A stretch of 12,223 bases of DNA from DATDAW01 sp036524675. GTDB lineage: Bacteria > Verrucomicrobiota > Verrucomicrobiia > Chthoniobacterales > DASVRZ01. The stretch spans positions 1 to 12,223 of the forward strand of contig DATDBU010000121.1 in NCBI GenBank assembly GCA_036524675.1, in the 5' to 3' direction. The translations under genes and the position numbers were made by a program. Below are positions 1 through 7,721 of the stretch, one piece after another; the stretch's first letter is position 1, and each line of letters starts with the position of its first letter. Below the pieces are notes generated by a model. The model was given only the letters and a program-made list of their open reading frames with translations. It was not told the DNA's origin and searched no databases.

Positions 1-330
1 GCCAGCGCCTCCTCCCGCCGTCCCACAGCGCTGAGCCAGTTGGCAAGATTGTTGAGCGCCCTCGCAAGATCGAGCGTGAACGCGTCGGGACGCGCACGGG
101 CTAGCTCTCGGTAAAGGTCAACCGCTTCCTCCCCAGCCGCCAGCGCCTCCTCCCGCCGTCCCACAGCGCTGAGCAAACTGGAAAGATTGTTGAGCGACGT
201 CGCAAGATCGGGCGTGAACGCGTCGGGACGTGCACGGGCTAGCTCACAGTAAAGGTCAACCGTTTCCTCGCCAGCCGCCAGCGCCTCTTCCCGCCGTCCC
301 ACCTCGCTGAGCCGGTTGGCAAAATTGCTT
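1..330 (-). repeat. 138-bp tandem coding repeats (46-aa TPR units)
   Basis: The string GCCAGCGCCTC recurs at 1, 139 and 277, an exact 138-bp period. Units 1-138 and 139-276 are nearly identical at the DNA level and the third decays after about 330. Read on the minus strand with codons starting at positions such as 275, each unit encodes 46 residues: GRREEAL, an AGEE(A/T)VDLY helix, ELARARPDAF, then DLA.(S/A)LNNL. This is the TPR variant found in bacterial NTPase and CHAT-type sensors. The near-identity indicates recent duplication or gene conversion. The array continues past the left edge, so copy number is unknown. Confidence 0.85.
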
Positions 331-2727
331 GTAATCCTGGCGATTTGTGCGCGATGACCGATGGTGACTGCCAATTCCTCCGGCATTGCACGCAGCGTCT
401 CAAGCAACGCCTGGTCGATCTGCACCGCGAGTTCGCAAAGCGTAAAGGTCTGATGCGGGATGGAGGCCTCCAAATCAAGTAGCATTTGGAAGCTTCCTGT
501 TTCGCTCGCGATCTCGGCGATGGCGAGCAGCCAGCCGTAGGCGCGCGTTTCGCTAGGCTTGCGAGGGTCGGCAAAGTCCTGGAAGGAGCGCGAGACCGCA
601 GAAAAGACACCCTGTCCGGCTAATGCGTAAAGACGCTGGAGGACGCCCTCGGCTGGCTCCCGGAGATAGCAAAGAACAAAGAATTCGCCGATGAGATCGG
701 GCTGAAGGGGCGCGAGGCGTCCATCGGCGGTATGGCCCAAGGAATGCCCCAGCAATTCGACGAGAGCAGCTGCGCCGCCAGACCACGAGTATCCGCAATT
801 GTCGAGTTCCGCCTTCACCCATGAGTGATCGGCCGGGAGTCCCCCCGGCGAGAGTAACTGCCGCGACGAGATGGGCTACGGCCGTACCGTGGGTGGAGAC
901 GAGATTTTGTCCGCCTACGTGCTGCAGATGGCGATCGAGTCGCGCACGTTCACGCAGGGAGAAACGCTCGACGAGCTGACGCCGGGAAAGCGACAGCGCC
1001 TGGGAAATGCCGCGTTCTCTTGCGACCAGCGCCGCCAGTTCGATCAAAAGGGGATCGTTCCAGCGGGCGTCGGCAAGATGCGCATCGAACAGGGGATCGG
1101 CGCCGGGGGCAGGCACGTCTTGCGCTACACCACCCATGAATTCCGCTGCGCGAGCTAGAAAAGCTGTGAAAATTTCCCGCCGCAACGCGACGCTGACAAC
1201 CGGAGCCAGCCGATGAGGCGGGGAGATGTATCCGTCGATCCCAGGAACGGTGCGCAAATTCCCCAACCAACCTGTGTCCATGGCCGCATGACGCTCGAGG
1301 AGGACAATACGCAACGGCGGGCAATTCTCGCGATGCTCGATGGTGTCCAGCACGCCTTCCAGCAGAGAACGCAAATTCTCCACCTGCGCGGCAGCGTAGT
1401 CGATCACCCAAAGCGAAGGTTCTTCCCAGACGAGTTCGCTGGCGCTATGTTTGCGTAGAAATTCATTCAGCTTCACCGGTCTGAGAAAGCCCGCTGCCCA
1501 GCAGCCGAATGACGTGAGACGATCAAAAAGTTCAATTGCAAATCGTGTTTTCCCGGCTCCCGCAGGTCCGGTAAGAACGCGTAGACCGAATGGGCCGGGA
1601 TCGTCAAGCCAGGCAAGAACCGCGGCCATATCGCCTTCGCGCCCAACCACAGGAATCACGCGATATTTTGCGTGGAGCAACTCGAGTTCGCCATCCGGCG
1701 GACGCGTGGGCAGCGGCACGGGGTCGGGATCGATCTGGGCTTTGAGGTAATGATCGATGTATACGCGAGTCTTTTTGCCCTCGTCCTCGGTCTTCTGGTT
1801 GATCTGGTTGATAGCCGCCTGAACCTCACGGGTGAAAAGGTCGCCGATACCTATCATCTCCTCATGCAAAACCGCCGCACCGTCCGAACGCCCGTTCAGC
1901 TGGGCGAGCAGGTTTTCCGCGAAGACGCCGGTAACGCCCGGCAGATCTTCCCGCAGCTGCACGACTTGAGAAGCCAGCTCGCCGAGTTGAGCATTGATTT
2001 CCGGAAGCGTTTCGCAAAGGCGATGAATCTCGCCAAACATCAGCCTACTGTAGCTTTCCATCGCGCCCTCCACGCGCTTCAACGCCTCGGTGAAAGCGCG
2101 CGGAAAATGGGCCGTCAATCCCCGGATCGTCGCGAGACGGACTTTCTCGCGATCGACACTTGAGATCGCGAAGCCATCGACCAGCGGGGCAAGCGCCGTG
2201 TCGTAAAATGGGATGAGCAGCGGCGCGAGCGACGGACCGGCCGGCAGGAGTTCGCGGGAATGCAGCGCCGCGAGGGCATCGCCGGGAATCGAAGGGAACA
2301 GCGTGTCGAGAATTGCGGAATCAGCGAAGGCCCTTGTCAGCGTGGCGTCGAGCCATTCGACGAGAAAATCGAAAACCGCATCCGTGGTTCCTGAAGCCTC
2401 GCGCAACCCGGGACGAAGGTCTCTTTCCGCAAGGACATTGCGGATCGCGACGACGAAAGCGCGCCGGAGATGATGGTTCTGCTCCGGAGTGGCGGAGATA
2501 CCACCCTGTTTCCAGATTTGCTCCAATTGCGATGCGCCCACATTCGGCGCGATGTCGCCAAGCGGTTCGAGGATGTCCTTCAACCAACTGGCCGCTTGCG
2601 TCGCGGTGGCGGAATCATCGGGACCGCCGAACCGTTTGACGAGGGTTTTGATACCGATCAACAAAACCCACCAGCTCACGGTCAGCGTCGTTTTGCCAAT
2701 TATCGTTGTTGCAACGGGTTCCGGCAT
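1..2727 (-). pseudogene. STAND-type P-loop NTPase with C-terminal TPR repeats, frameshifted and cut by the left edge
   Basis: The first frame runs from ATG at 2727 to a stop at 553 (724 codons), but only about 629 residues look genuine. A hydrophobic stretch near residues 17-30 may be a membrane anchor. A long helical region follows, then VVGREGD (360-366), Walker A GPAGAGKT (387-394) and a Walker-B-like LWVIDYA (439-445). This is the layout of STAND/NLR-like NTPases, which couple ligand sensing by repeats to nucleotide-driven activation. At codons 628-629 the frame crosses six Gs (plus strand 841-846). Dropping one G gives an uninterrupted frame to base 1 that begins GGLPADHSWVKAELDN and ends in TPR units with repeated RPDAFTPDLATSLNNL-type motifs. 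Without the correction the last ~95 codons are arginine-rich nonsense. No strong Shine-Dalgarno precedes 2727. The family is known for signalling and anti-phage sensing; the role here is inferred. It is either a one-base mutation or a sequencing error. Confidence 0.8.
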
Positions 2728-2898
2728 GGGGAGTCATTTCAACGGCTGGACGCGACAATCGCTGAAGAATGTGTCCTGAAGCAAGCCTGATGGCAGCGTT
2801 GTGCGTTACGGAATTCCGCACCGTTGCTCAGGTTTGACCAGCCTCTCGCACTCGTTTCCACGGATACTCCGGCAAGCTTGCGGCCGACGGCTTCACAT
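2728..2898. other. Gap between STAND NTPase and helicase remnant
   Basis: These 171 bases lie between the helicase stop and the NTPase start. I see no convincing promoter boxes, Shine-Dalgarno or terminator hairpin. The only open frames here are out-of-frame overlaps of neighbouring genes. Confidence 0.5.
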
Positions 2899-3582
2899 CT
2901 ATTCAAATCCGATTTCGCTGAGCAATCGTTCCCTCTCAGGCGAAAGTTTTCCGTTCTTCCGATGCTGCCGTTGGTTTGCTGCCCACATCCCAAGCTGTGG
3001 ATTCTCCTTCCACGCCACCGGCACATGACAATGGCCGAATCGCTCCTTGTAGGCTTTGAGCTGCTCGAAGCGCGTCGCCCAATCCTCTTTGTAATTGTCA
3101 GAACGCCAGTCGAATGCGATTTCGTCGAGCCTTCGCTGCCGTTCGGGGTGAAGCGTCCCACGTTTCCGGTCTTGCCGTTGTTGACTCACCCAGTGGCCAA
3201 GCTGCCGATTTTCGCACCACTTTACCGGGACATCGCAGTCCCCATGGGTCTCCTTATAGCGGAAAAGTTCATCGAAGCGTGCTTGCCATTCCGCGCTAAT
3301 TCCATCCGCGTCAACCAGTGTCTTGCGCCTGGATGTCCACACGAACCCAATGGCATCGAGCTTTTCGATACGGTCGAGAGAAAGCTTCCCGCAATGCCGT
3401 TGAGTTCGCATCGCATTTACGAAGCGGCCTAGCGTCAGATTCTCCGGATAGTTTATCGGAACGTCGCAATGGCCGTTTTTCGCCTTAAAGGCTATGGCCT
3501 CGGCAAGCCGGTCATCCCACCTGCCACGTTCACGGTGTTGCCAAGTGAAATCCGAGCTCATCGAGCAGATGGAGTTGCTCAT
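2899..3582 (-). pseudogene. Fragment 5: HA domains 5-7 of the helicase
   Basis: A 227-codon frame opens at 3582, but its real content begins near 3547 with TWQHRERGRWDDRL, which continues directly from LLDELGF of fragment 4. Three HA domains follow: KNGHCDVPINY...RFVNAMRTQR; THGDCDVPVKW...HWVSQQRQDR; RFGHCHVPVAW...MWAANQRQHR. It ends naturally with LLSEIGFE and a stop at 2899. If the extra base is a sequencing error, fragments 4 and 5 are one continuous C-terminus. It could be annotated alone as a helicase-associated-domain protein, but its first ~12 residues would then be out-of-frame sequence. Confidence 0.83.
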
Positions 3583-5299
3583 CTGTTATCAGACCCTTCT
3601 TCCTCCGCTGTCGTTGTTGTCCCACCCAAGCAGCAAGTTTGAGGTCATCTTTCCAACGGTTAGGCACATCTGCGTTCCCGAGTTGCGTGTGATAGTTCTT
3701 CAGGCGGTCATACATTTCATTCCATTTGTGGTCGGATATCTCTCTAGTCCAAGAGAATCCAAGTGCATCCAGTTTCGCCTTTCGCTCGGCTTCCGTCTTC
3801 CCACGCGCCAGCATCGAGCGTTGGTGGTTAACCCATCCAAGCAAGTCGCCAGCATCCGGCACTAAATCAACTTTGCAGTGGCCGTTCTGCTCTTTAAAAC
3901 GCTTCAGCTCCTCTAACCTCGCAGCCCATTTCTCCTCATGGGGATCCCATCGGAAACCGATTTTATCTAGCTGCGAAATCTGTTCTGGCGTCAACGGCCG
4001 TTCATTGTTGCAGGCCTTGTCGAGACGACTCCGTTGAATCCAAACCCAATTCGCCAATTTGGTGTTTTCGTGGGTTCGAGGGACATGCGGATTCCCGTGT
4101 TCTCTAGCGTAGGTTTCCAGCTCGCGATACCACTTCATCCAGGTTTCTTGAACCTTTTGGGTTTGGAAATCCCACACGAAACCAAGCTTGTCCAACAACC
4201 GAATCCGCTCGAAGCAAACCAATCCTTTGTTCCGTCGTGTTCGTTGAGCACTTACCCAAGTGGCCAGCGCAGGGTTTTCTTTCCAGCCCGTCTCTACATT
4301 GCAATGACCGAATCGCTCCTTGAACGCCTTCAGTTTTCCAAACCATGTATCCCACGACGAGTAAAGACTCTCGAAACAGCGTGTCGTCACAGCGGCTCGA
4401 AGGGCTTCCAATCCAAGGTGCAGGCCGCCGAAGTCAATTCGGTCGGCGAATCGGCTGTCATCGAATCCTTTACCGCGTCCTTTCTGCTCGCTCACGTAGC
4501 GAATCATTTCTGAAAGGACATCATCCTGCTCCTGGAGAGAGTGCAGAACATCCCAGACTTCATCGAACTCCGCGCGATTAACAGCAGCCTCGACAGTTTC
4601 TCCCGCAGCCAGTTCCACGTAAAGCGGCACGAGCACGTAACCGGTGGTTTTCCCTGGCGCGAGGCGCATGGCTCGGCCAGTGGCTTGCACAATATCCACA
4701 CGGCTGCGCCTAGGTGAAAGGAATGCCACCATGTCAACAGCGGGAACGTCCACGCCTTCGGTCAGGCAGCGAGCATTCGACATGACAGCTCGGGCTGCCG
4801 CCCGGAAGTCGCGCATTTCGTGCTCGCGACGTGCGGTCGGCATCGTGCCGTTGACATGGAAAGTCTGGAAGTCCGGCAGGTGGGTACGGACGCCCTCGTT
4901 GCCGTCGGCGACAAACGAAGCGGCTGAATCTACCGTTTTGTGAAAGGTGAACACCTTGCTTGCCCCGTATTTTTCAATGGCGTCTCGTAGGGCAATTTGG
5001 TTGGCAACTTGACGGGCGCGCACAGCGTCGCCATTCACCAGCACATCGCCACGCCTGAGAAGTTCGTTGGTCACCATCTCGGAAGTGATGACGGAGATGA
5101 TAACCTTGTAGCCGCAAATGATGCCGCGCCTTGCCGCTTCGGCAAACGTGAAGCGGAACGCCTGGGGGCCGTAAACCTCTGGCCTGTCCATCGAAAAGAC
5201 GAGTTCCGCATCGCCTTCGCGGTCCTGTTGGTGCGGGTTGTAATGCCGCGGCGTGGCGGTGAGGAACAGGCGTTTCCGGATGGGCAGATTTGCGTCTTC
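3530..5299 (-). pseudogene. Fragment 4: helicase C-terminal half and HA domains 1-4
   Basis: Counting residues from the internal ATG at 5191 (553 codons), the frame also extends upstream through LPIRKRLFLTATPRHYNP (motif III region) to about 5299. There a missing base separates it from HKTAGREGRNYAF. It contains ITSEMVTNELL, a motif V-like LTEGVDVPAVDMV (143-155) and motif VI QATGRAMR (169-176). Four HA domains then begin near residues 280, 350, 421 and 489, each with a W...LK..K...GH/N pattern, a WV..QR motif and LD.(I/L)GF. HA domains are small helical modules that probably bind DNA. The frame stops at 3530 just after LLDELGF because of one extra base near 3547. Confidence 0.85.
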
Positions 5300-5344
5300 A
5301 GAGGGAAAGCGTAGTTACGTCCTTCGCGGCCAGCGGTCTTGTGA

Positions 5345-5764
5345 GCTGCCCGCGCTGGAAACCCACGACCGCGTTTCTGCGATCATGGCGTGCGGCACGG
5401 GCAAAATGCTCGTCGCGCTCTGGGTTGCCGAGCGGAGGCAAGCATCCCGGATTCTGGTTCTTGTTCCGTCACTCGCCCTCCTACGGCAAATCCTCCATGA
5501 ATGGCTGCGTGAAACGAGCCTGTCCGGCCTTGCGTATCTCTGCGTCTGTTCAGACTCTACGGTGAAGGACGGCTTGGATCCAATTGCCACGGCGCAATCC
5601 GACCTCGATTTCCAAGTCTCCACCGATGCGGCCAGCGTGCGTGACTTTCTTGACGCGGCTTTCGTCGGTACGAGAATCGTCTTCTCTACCTATCAGTCGA
5701 CCCAAGTCGTCGGCAAAGCGCTAAAGCCCGGTGAGGCATTCGACTTGGCCGTGTTCGACGAAGC
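5345..5764 (+). pseudogene. Fragment 3: inverted helicase segment (motifs I to II)
   Basis: On the plus strand this segment is open and encodes PALETHDRVSAIMACGTGKM (motif I), ILVLVPSLALLRQ (motif Ia), IVFSTYQST and FDLAVFDEA (motif II, cut after DEA). The flanking minus-strand sequence supplies HKTAGREG and the rest of the helicase. Flipping the segment and joining through the 3-bp AGC/GCT shared by both ends gives GAC GAA GCT CAC AAG (DEAHK) at one junction and GCA CTG CTG CCC GCG (ALLPA) at the other, both in frame. GKM replaces the usual GKT/GKS in motif I, a change that normally affects magnesium and ATP binding. Confidence 0.85.
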
Positions 5765-5955
5765 AGTGCGTTCAGCGCTTCGGTCTGGTGCGGCTGCGGT
5801 AGTTTCTTCGACGCTATGAATGCCGCGTCAGCCAGCCACGCTTCGATGGCGCGAAACTCATCTGCTTCCAATCGGTCCAAGTCCGAGCCGCGAATGCAAA
5901 AGAAGCCCTGTCGCTCGTTCAGCACCGGCGGCAACACATCGCAATTGGTAATCAA
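5765..5955 (-). pseudogene. Fragment 2: linker between nuclease and helicase domains
   Basis: This stretch reads ITNCDVLPPVLNERQG, then FFCIRGSDLDRLEADEF, then AFIASKKLPQPHQTEALNAL. The final PQPHQTEAL resembles the segment that precedes motif I in related SF2 helicases. Collinearity stops abruptly at 5764/5765: the next residues on this strand are unrelated, while the expected continuation (LPALETHDRVSAIMACGTGK) lies on the opposite strand starting near 5345. It sits in a different frame from fragment 1 because of two nearby one-base insertions. Confidence 0.72.
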
Positions 5956-6302
5956 GAACTCGACTTCGGATTTGCCGGCTGTCGGCCAAAGCCTATGAAC
6001 GTGGACAATTCACGCCAAGTCAGCGCAGGCCGGTTCGTACGGAACTTCACTTGGTATGCGTTGAAGTGCCCGAGCAGCGTCTTGAACACGCCGTCAACGC
6101 CGTAATCTTTGGTCGCGAGGCCGAGCGTCTGAAGGATTTGAGTCGGAACGGAAGCCAGAGGCCAAACATCCGCGGCATCGTGCTTTCGCTGCGTTGCCAA
6201 GTACGCTTCTGCGAAGACTTCGAAGGCATCGCCGCGTGACTGCTCATCCCCCAACGCTGCTATGCGCGTTTTCCAATTCCGCAAAGGTTGCCACGTTAGC
6301 AC
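5952..6302 (-). pseudogene. Fragment 1: N-terminal PD-(D/E)XK-like nuclease domain
   Basis: This 116-codon frame is the start of the broken helicase gene. It contains GDAFEVFAEAYL (residues 24-35), then YGVDGVFKT (66-74) and NAYQVKF (80-86). The aspartate followed by a QxK motif on adjacent strands is the pattern of Mrr/PD-(D/E)XK restriction-endonuclease folds with Gln replacing the usual Glu. After TWRELSTFIG the frame goes wrong. One extra base in the AAA at 5988-5990 and another near 5953 separate it from the continuation LITNCDVLPPVLNERQG. The start is GTG at 6302, encoding M-LTWQPLRNWK. Confidence 0.72.
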
Positions 6303-6361
6303 AGAGATTTTGCCTCAGAAACGATGCTGCTTTCGGATGCTGGGGCTTTGGCATGGCGGAA

Positions 6362-6688
6362 TTAGAATCGACGCGGTAAGGCAACCGTAGCATTGACCAT
6401 GGCGAAGTCGAAGTGGCCGATGGCGACGCGCGGGCGGCCGTAGTAGTTGTTGACGTTACCGCCCTGGAGGATGTCGCCTTCCAGCCCGTGGACGCCCTTC
6501 TCCAGCCTAGCGTGCTGGACAGCGAAACGGACTTCGGCGAAGCGCAGGAAGATAAGGCCGAAGACGGGCGCAGAGTATTCCTGGGATTTGAGGCCGGAGT
6601 TGGCGCGGAACTGGTCTGCAGCGTCCCAAAGGCGTTTTTCGAGCGCGGCGTTGTCAGTGTCTTTGGCGGAAGGCGCGATCCAGATCAT
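6362..6688 (-). pseudogene. hsdM: hsdM remnant (type I restriction-modification methylase) with internal deletion
   Basis: From ATG at 6688 the frame gives MIWIAPSAKDTDNAALEKRL, then DAADQFRANSGLKSQEYS and PVFGLIFLRFAEVRF, a typical HsdM N-terminal helical domain. After RLEKG, near 6495, it jumps to VHGLEGDILQGGNV, NYYGRP and GHFDFAMVN. That part matches the region around the catalytic (N/D)PPF motif, which normally lies about 200 residues further on. The SAM-binding motif is therefore missing, and NPPF is replaced by NATV before an early stop. HsdM normally methylates adenine within a type I R-M complex; this product cannot. No hsdS or hsdR is seen, although the nuclease-helicase remnant begins 59 bp downstream. 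The frame is open upstream to 6847, but those codons do not look like HsdM. Confidence 0.8.
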
Positions 6689-6817
6689 GAATGAGAAACT
6701 GATACCAATATCGATCCTCGTTGGAAGGACGCTACGATTCCGGGGAGTGAAGTCATCGAAGGTTACCGATTTGACCGTTCTATTCCGCCCCTTAGCGAAT
6801 GCAAACAGCAAATTGGA

Positions 6818-6975
6818 ATTAACCACCAAGAGCACCAAGAACTTCAAGGAAAAGACTCACGTTGCAAATCGACGCTTGGGAATTACGTCTTGAAAAATAG
6901 GACGTCACAGTCCGGATCGACGTTATAACTTCTACTATTTGTGTTCTTTGTGCCCTTGGTGTCTTGGTGGTTAAT
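6818..6975. repeat. Short element with imperfect terminal inverted repeats
   Basis: The left end (6818-6839) reads ATTAACCACCAAGAGCACC and the right end (6955-6975) reads TTGGTGTCTTGGTGGTTAAT. They are inverted copies that match almost perfectly over the outer ~20 bases, apart from one extra G. The right arm is preceded by TTTGTGTTCTTTGTGCCC, a string I associate with dispersed intergenic repeats in Verrucomicrobiota and related phyla. The ~115-bp interior has no coding potential. The layout suggests a small non-autonomous, MITE-like element or a transcribed hairpin. It fills most of the roughly 300-bp gap between the hsdM remnant and the 237-aa gene. Confidence 0.7.
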
Positions 6976-7003
6976 CTCAAAAGCTATTTTCGGCTAATTC
7001 CAC

Positions 7004-7717
7004 TCACCCGCCGACGTTGATAGTGGCTTCGTCGCTCCATTGGCCGGCGCGGGAATCATCGCCGCGGTAGATGGCCTTGTAAGTCCAACGGGCGGGCGTG
7101 GCGGGAAGCGCAGCCGTGTCGGTGTAACCGGCAGTGGTGTCGATAGTCAAAAGCGAAAAGCCCTTTCCATCGCCCCGATCGACATGGATCTCGATAGCGT
7201 CCAGTTTGCCCGAGAATCCGTTCCAGTTCCAGGGGATCTCGACCTGGCCACCATTGAGACGGACGTTGAGGACGGGCTTGAGCGAGGCAAAATCGAGATC
7301 CGACCCGTCATCGCCCTCGATGCCCAGCGTCTGCCCGATGGATTCCGTGTAGTTTCTATGCGCTTTGATGCTTTTTACCAATGCGCGGAATCGGGAGACG
7401 ATGCCCGGCAGCACGGCGGCAGGAAAACTGCCAGGGAGCGGGGGCACAACAGGATTGGGCGGTGCGCCCGGGCCGCCGTCGCGCACGAAGTTCTTCCATG
7501 CGGTCCAACCTTGGGCGGACTGCTGGATGGTGCCAAGGAAATCCACCGCGGCGCGGAAATAAGTGGCATCGGCGGCCTGTTGAACGATCTCGGGGACAGG
7601 ATTGCCGCCTTCGAGCAGGCCGAGGGTGGCGAGGTTCGGAGTGATGTTATCGCGGAAACGGATGAAGAGTTCGGCTTTGCCGCCATCATCGCCGGGCATG
7701 TAATCGGATTTTGCCAT
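7004..7717 (-). CDS. Conserved hypothetical protein (237 aa), MAKSDY family
   Basis: This intact frame begins MAKSDYMPGDDGGKAELF. Residues 1-140 are predicted helical and include FRDNITPNLATLGL and a proline-rich hinge (PPNPVVPPLP, near 87-96). Residues 145-237 look beta-rich: LNVRLNGGQVEIPWNW, DAIEIHVDRGDGKGF and WTYKAIYRGDDSRAGQWSDE, reminiscent of a fibronectin-III-like or other small beta-sandwich domain ending in INVGG. There is no signal peptide or transmembrane segment. I recall similar proteins in Verrucomicrobiota, with no function assigned. No Shine-Dalgarno is obvious. The possible repeat-encoded frame upstream stops about 5 bases before this start, which suggests co-transcription if that frame is real. 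Confidence 0.8.
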   Translation of the reverse strand: MAKSDYMPGDDGGKAELFIRFRDNITPNLATLGLLEGGNPVPEIVQQAADATYFRAAVDFLGTIQQSAQGWTAWKNFVRDGGPGAPPNPVVPPLPGSFPAAVLPGIVSRFRALVKSIKAHRNYTESIGQTLGIEGDDGSDLDFASLKPVLNVRLNGGQVEIPWNWNGFSGKLDAIEIHVDRGDGKGFSLLTIDTTAGYTDTAALPATPARWTYKAIYRGDDSRAGQWSDEATINVGG

Positions 7718-7721
7718 AGTT

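Larger units (their letters stand above)
2899..6302 (-). pseudogene. Broken nuclease / SF2 helicase / 7x helicase-associated-domain protein (composite)
   Basis: Six adjacent fragments line up as one ancestral gene of about 1,130 codons read from a GTG at 6302. In order they encode a PD-(D/E)XK-like nuclease domain, a linker, helicase motifs I-II (now inverted), helicase motif III (TATPRHY) to motif VI (QATGRAMR), and seven HA domains ending in SEIGFE at 2899. Lesions visible in the sequence are an extra base near 5988-5990, an extra base at about 5953, inversion of 5345-5764, a missing base near 5296, and an extra base near 3547. The Walker A lysine is followed by Met instead of the usual Thr/Ser. 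Nuclease-helicase fusions of this kind resemble restriction or anti-phage effectors, and an hsdM remnant lies directly upstream. GAGG about 10 nt before the GTG fits a ribosome binding site. Domain calls are firm; the biological role is inferred. Confidence 0.82.

Noticed and set aside
1..330. Regularly spaced repeats that could suggest a CRISPR array
   Set aside because: The 138-bp units are contiguous, have no variable spacers, and translate into TPR motifs in one frame.
1672..2163. 163-codon plus-strand frame opposite the NTPase
   Set aside because: It is antisense to the helical region before the Walker A motif and shows no domain of its own.
5253..5344. Plus-strand start of an independent helicase gene at 5253
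   Set aside because: The residues before LPALETHDR on the plus strand are unrelated to helicases. The same bases encode HKTAGREG and TATPRHY on the minus strand.
5345..5764. Classic site-specific inverton (phase-variable switch)
   Set aside because: Only 3-4 bp are shared at the ends, no invertase gene is visible, and the gene has other inactivating lesions. The idea is kept only as a question to test.
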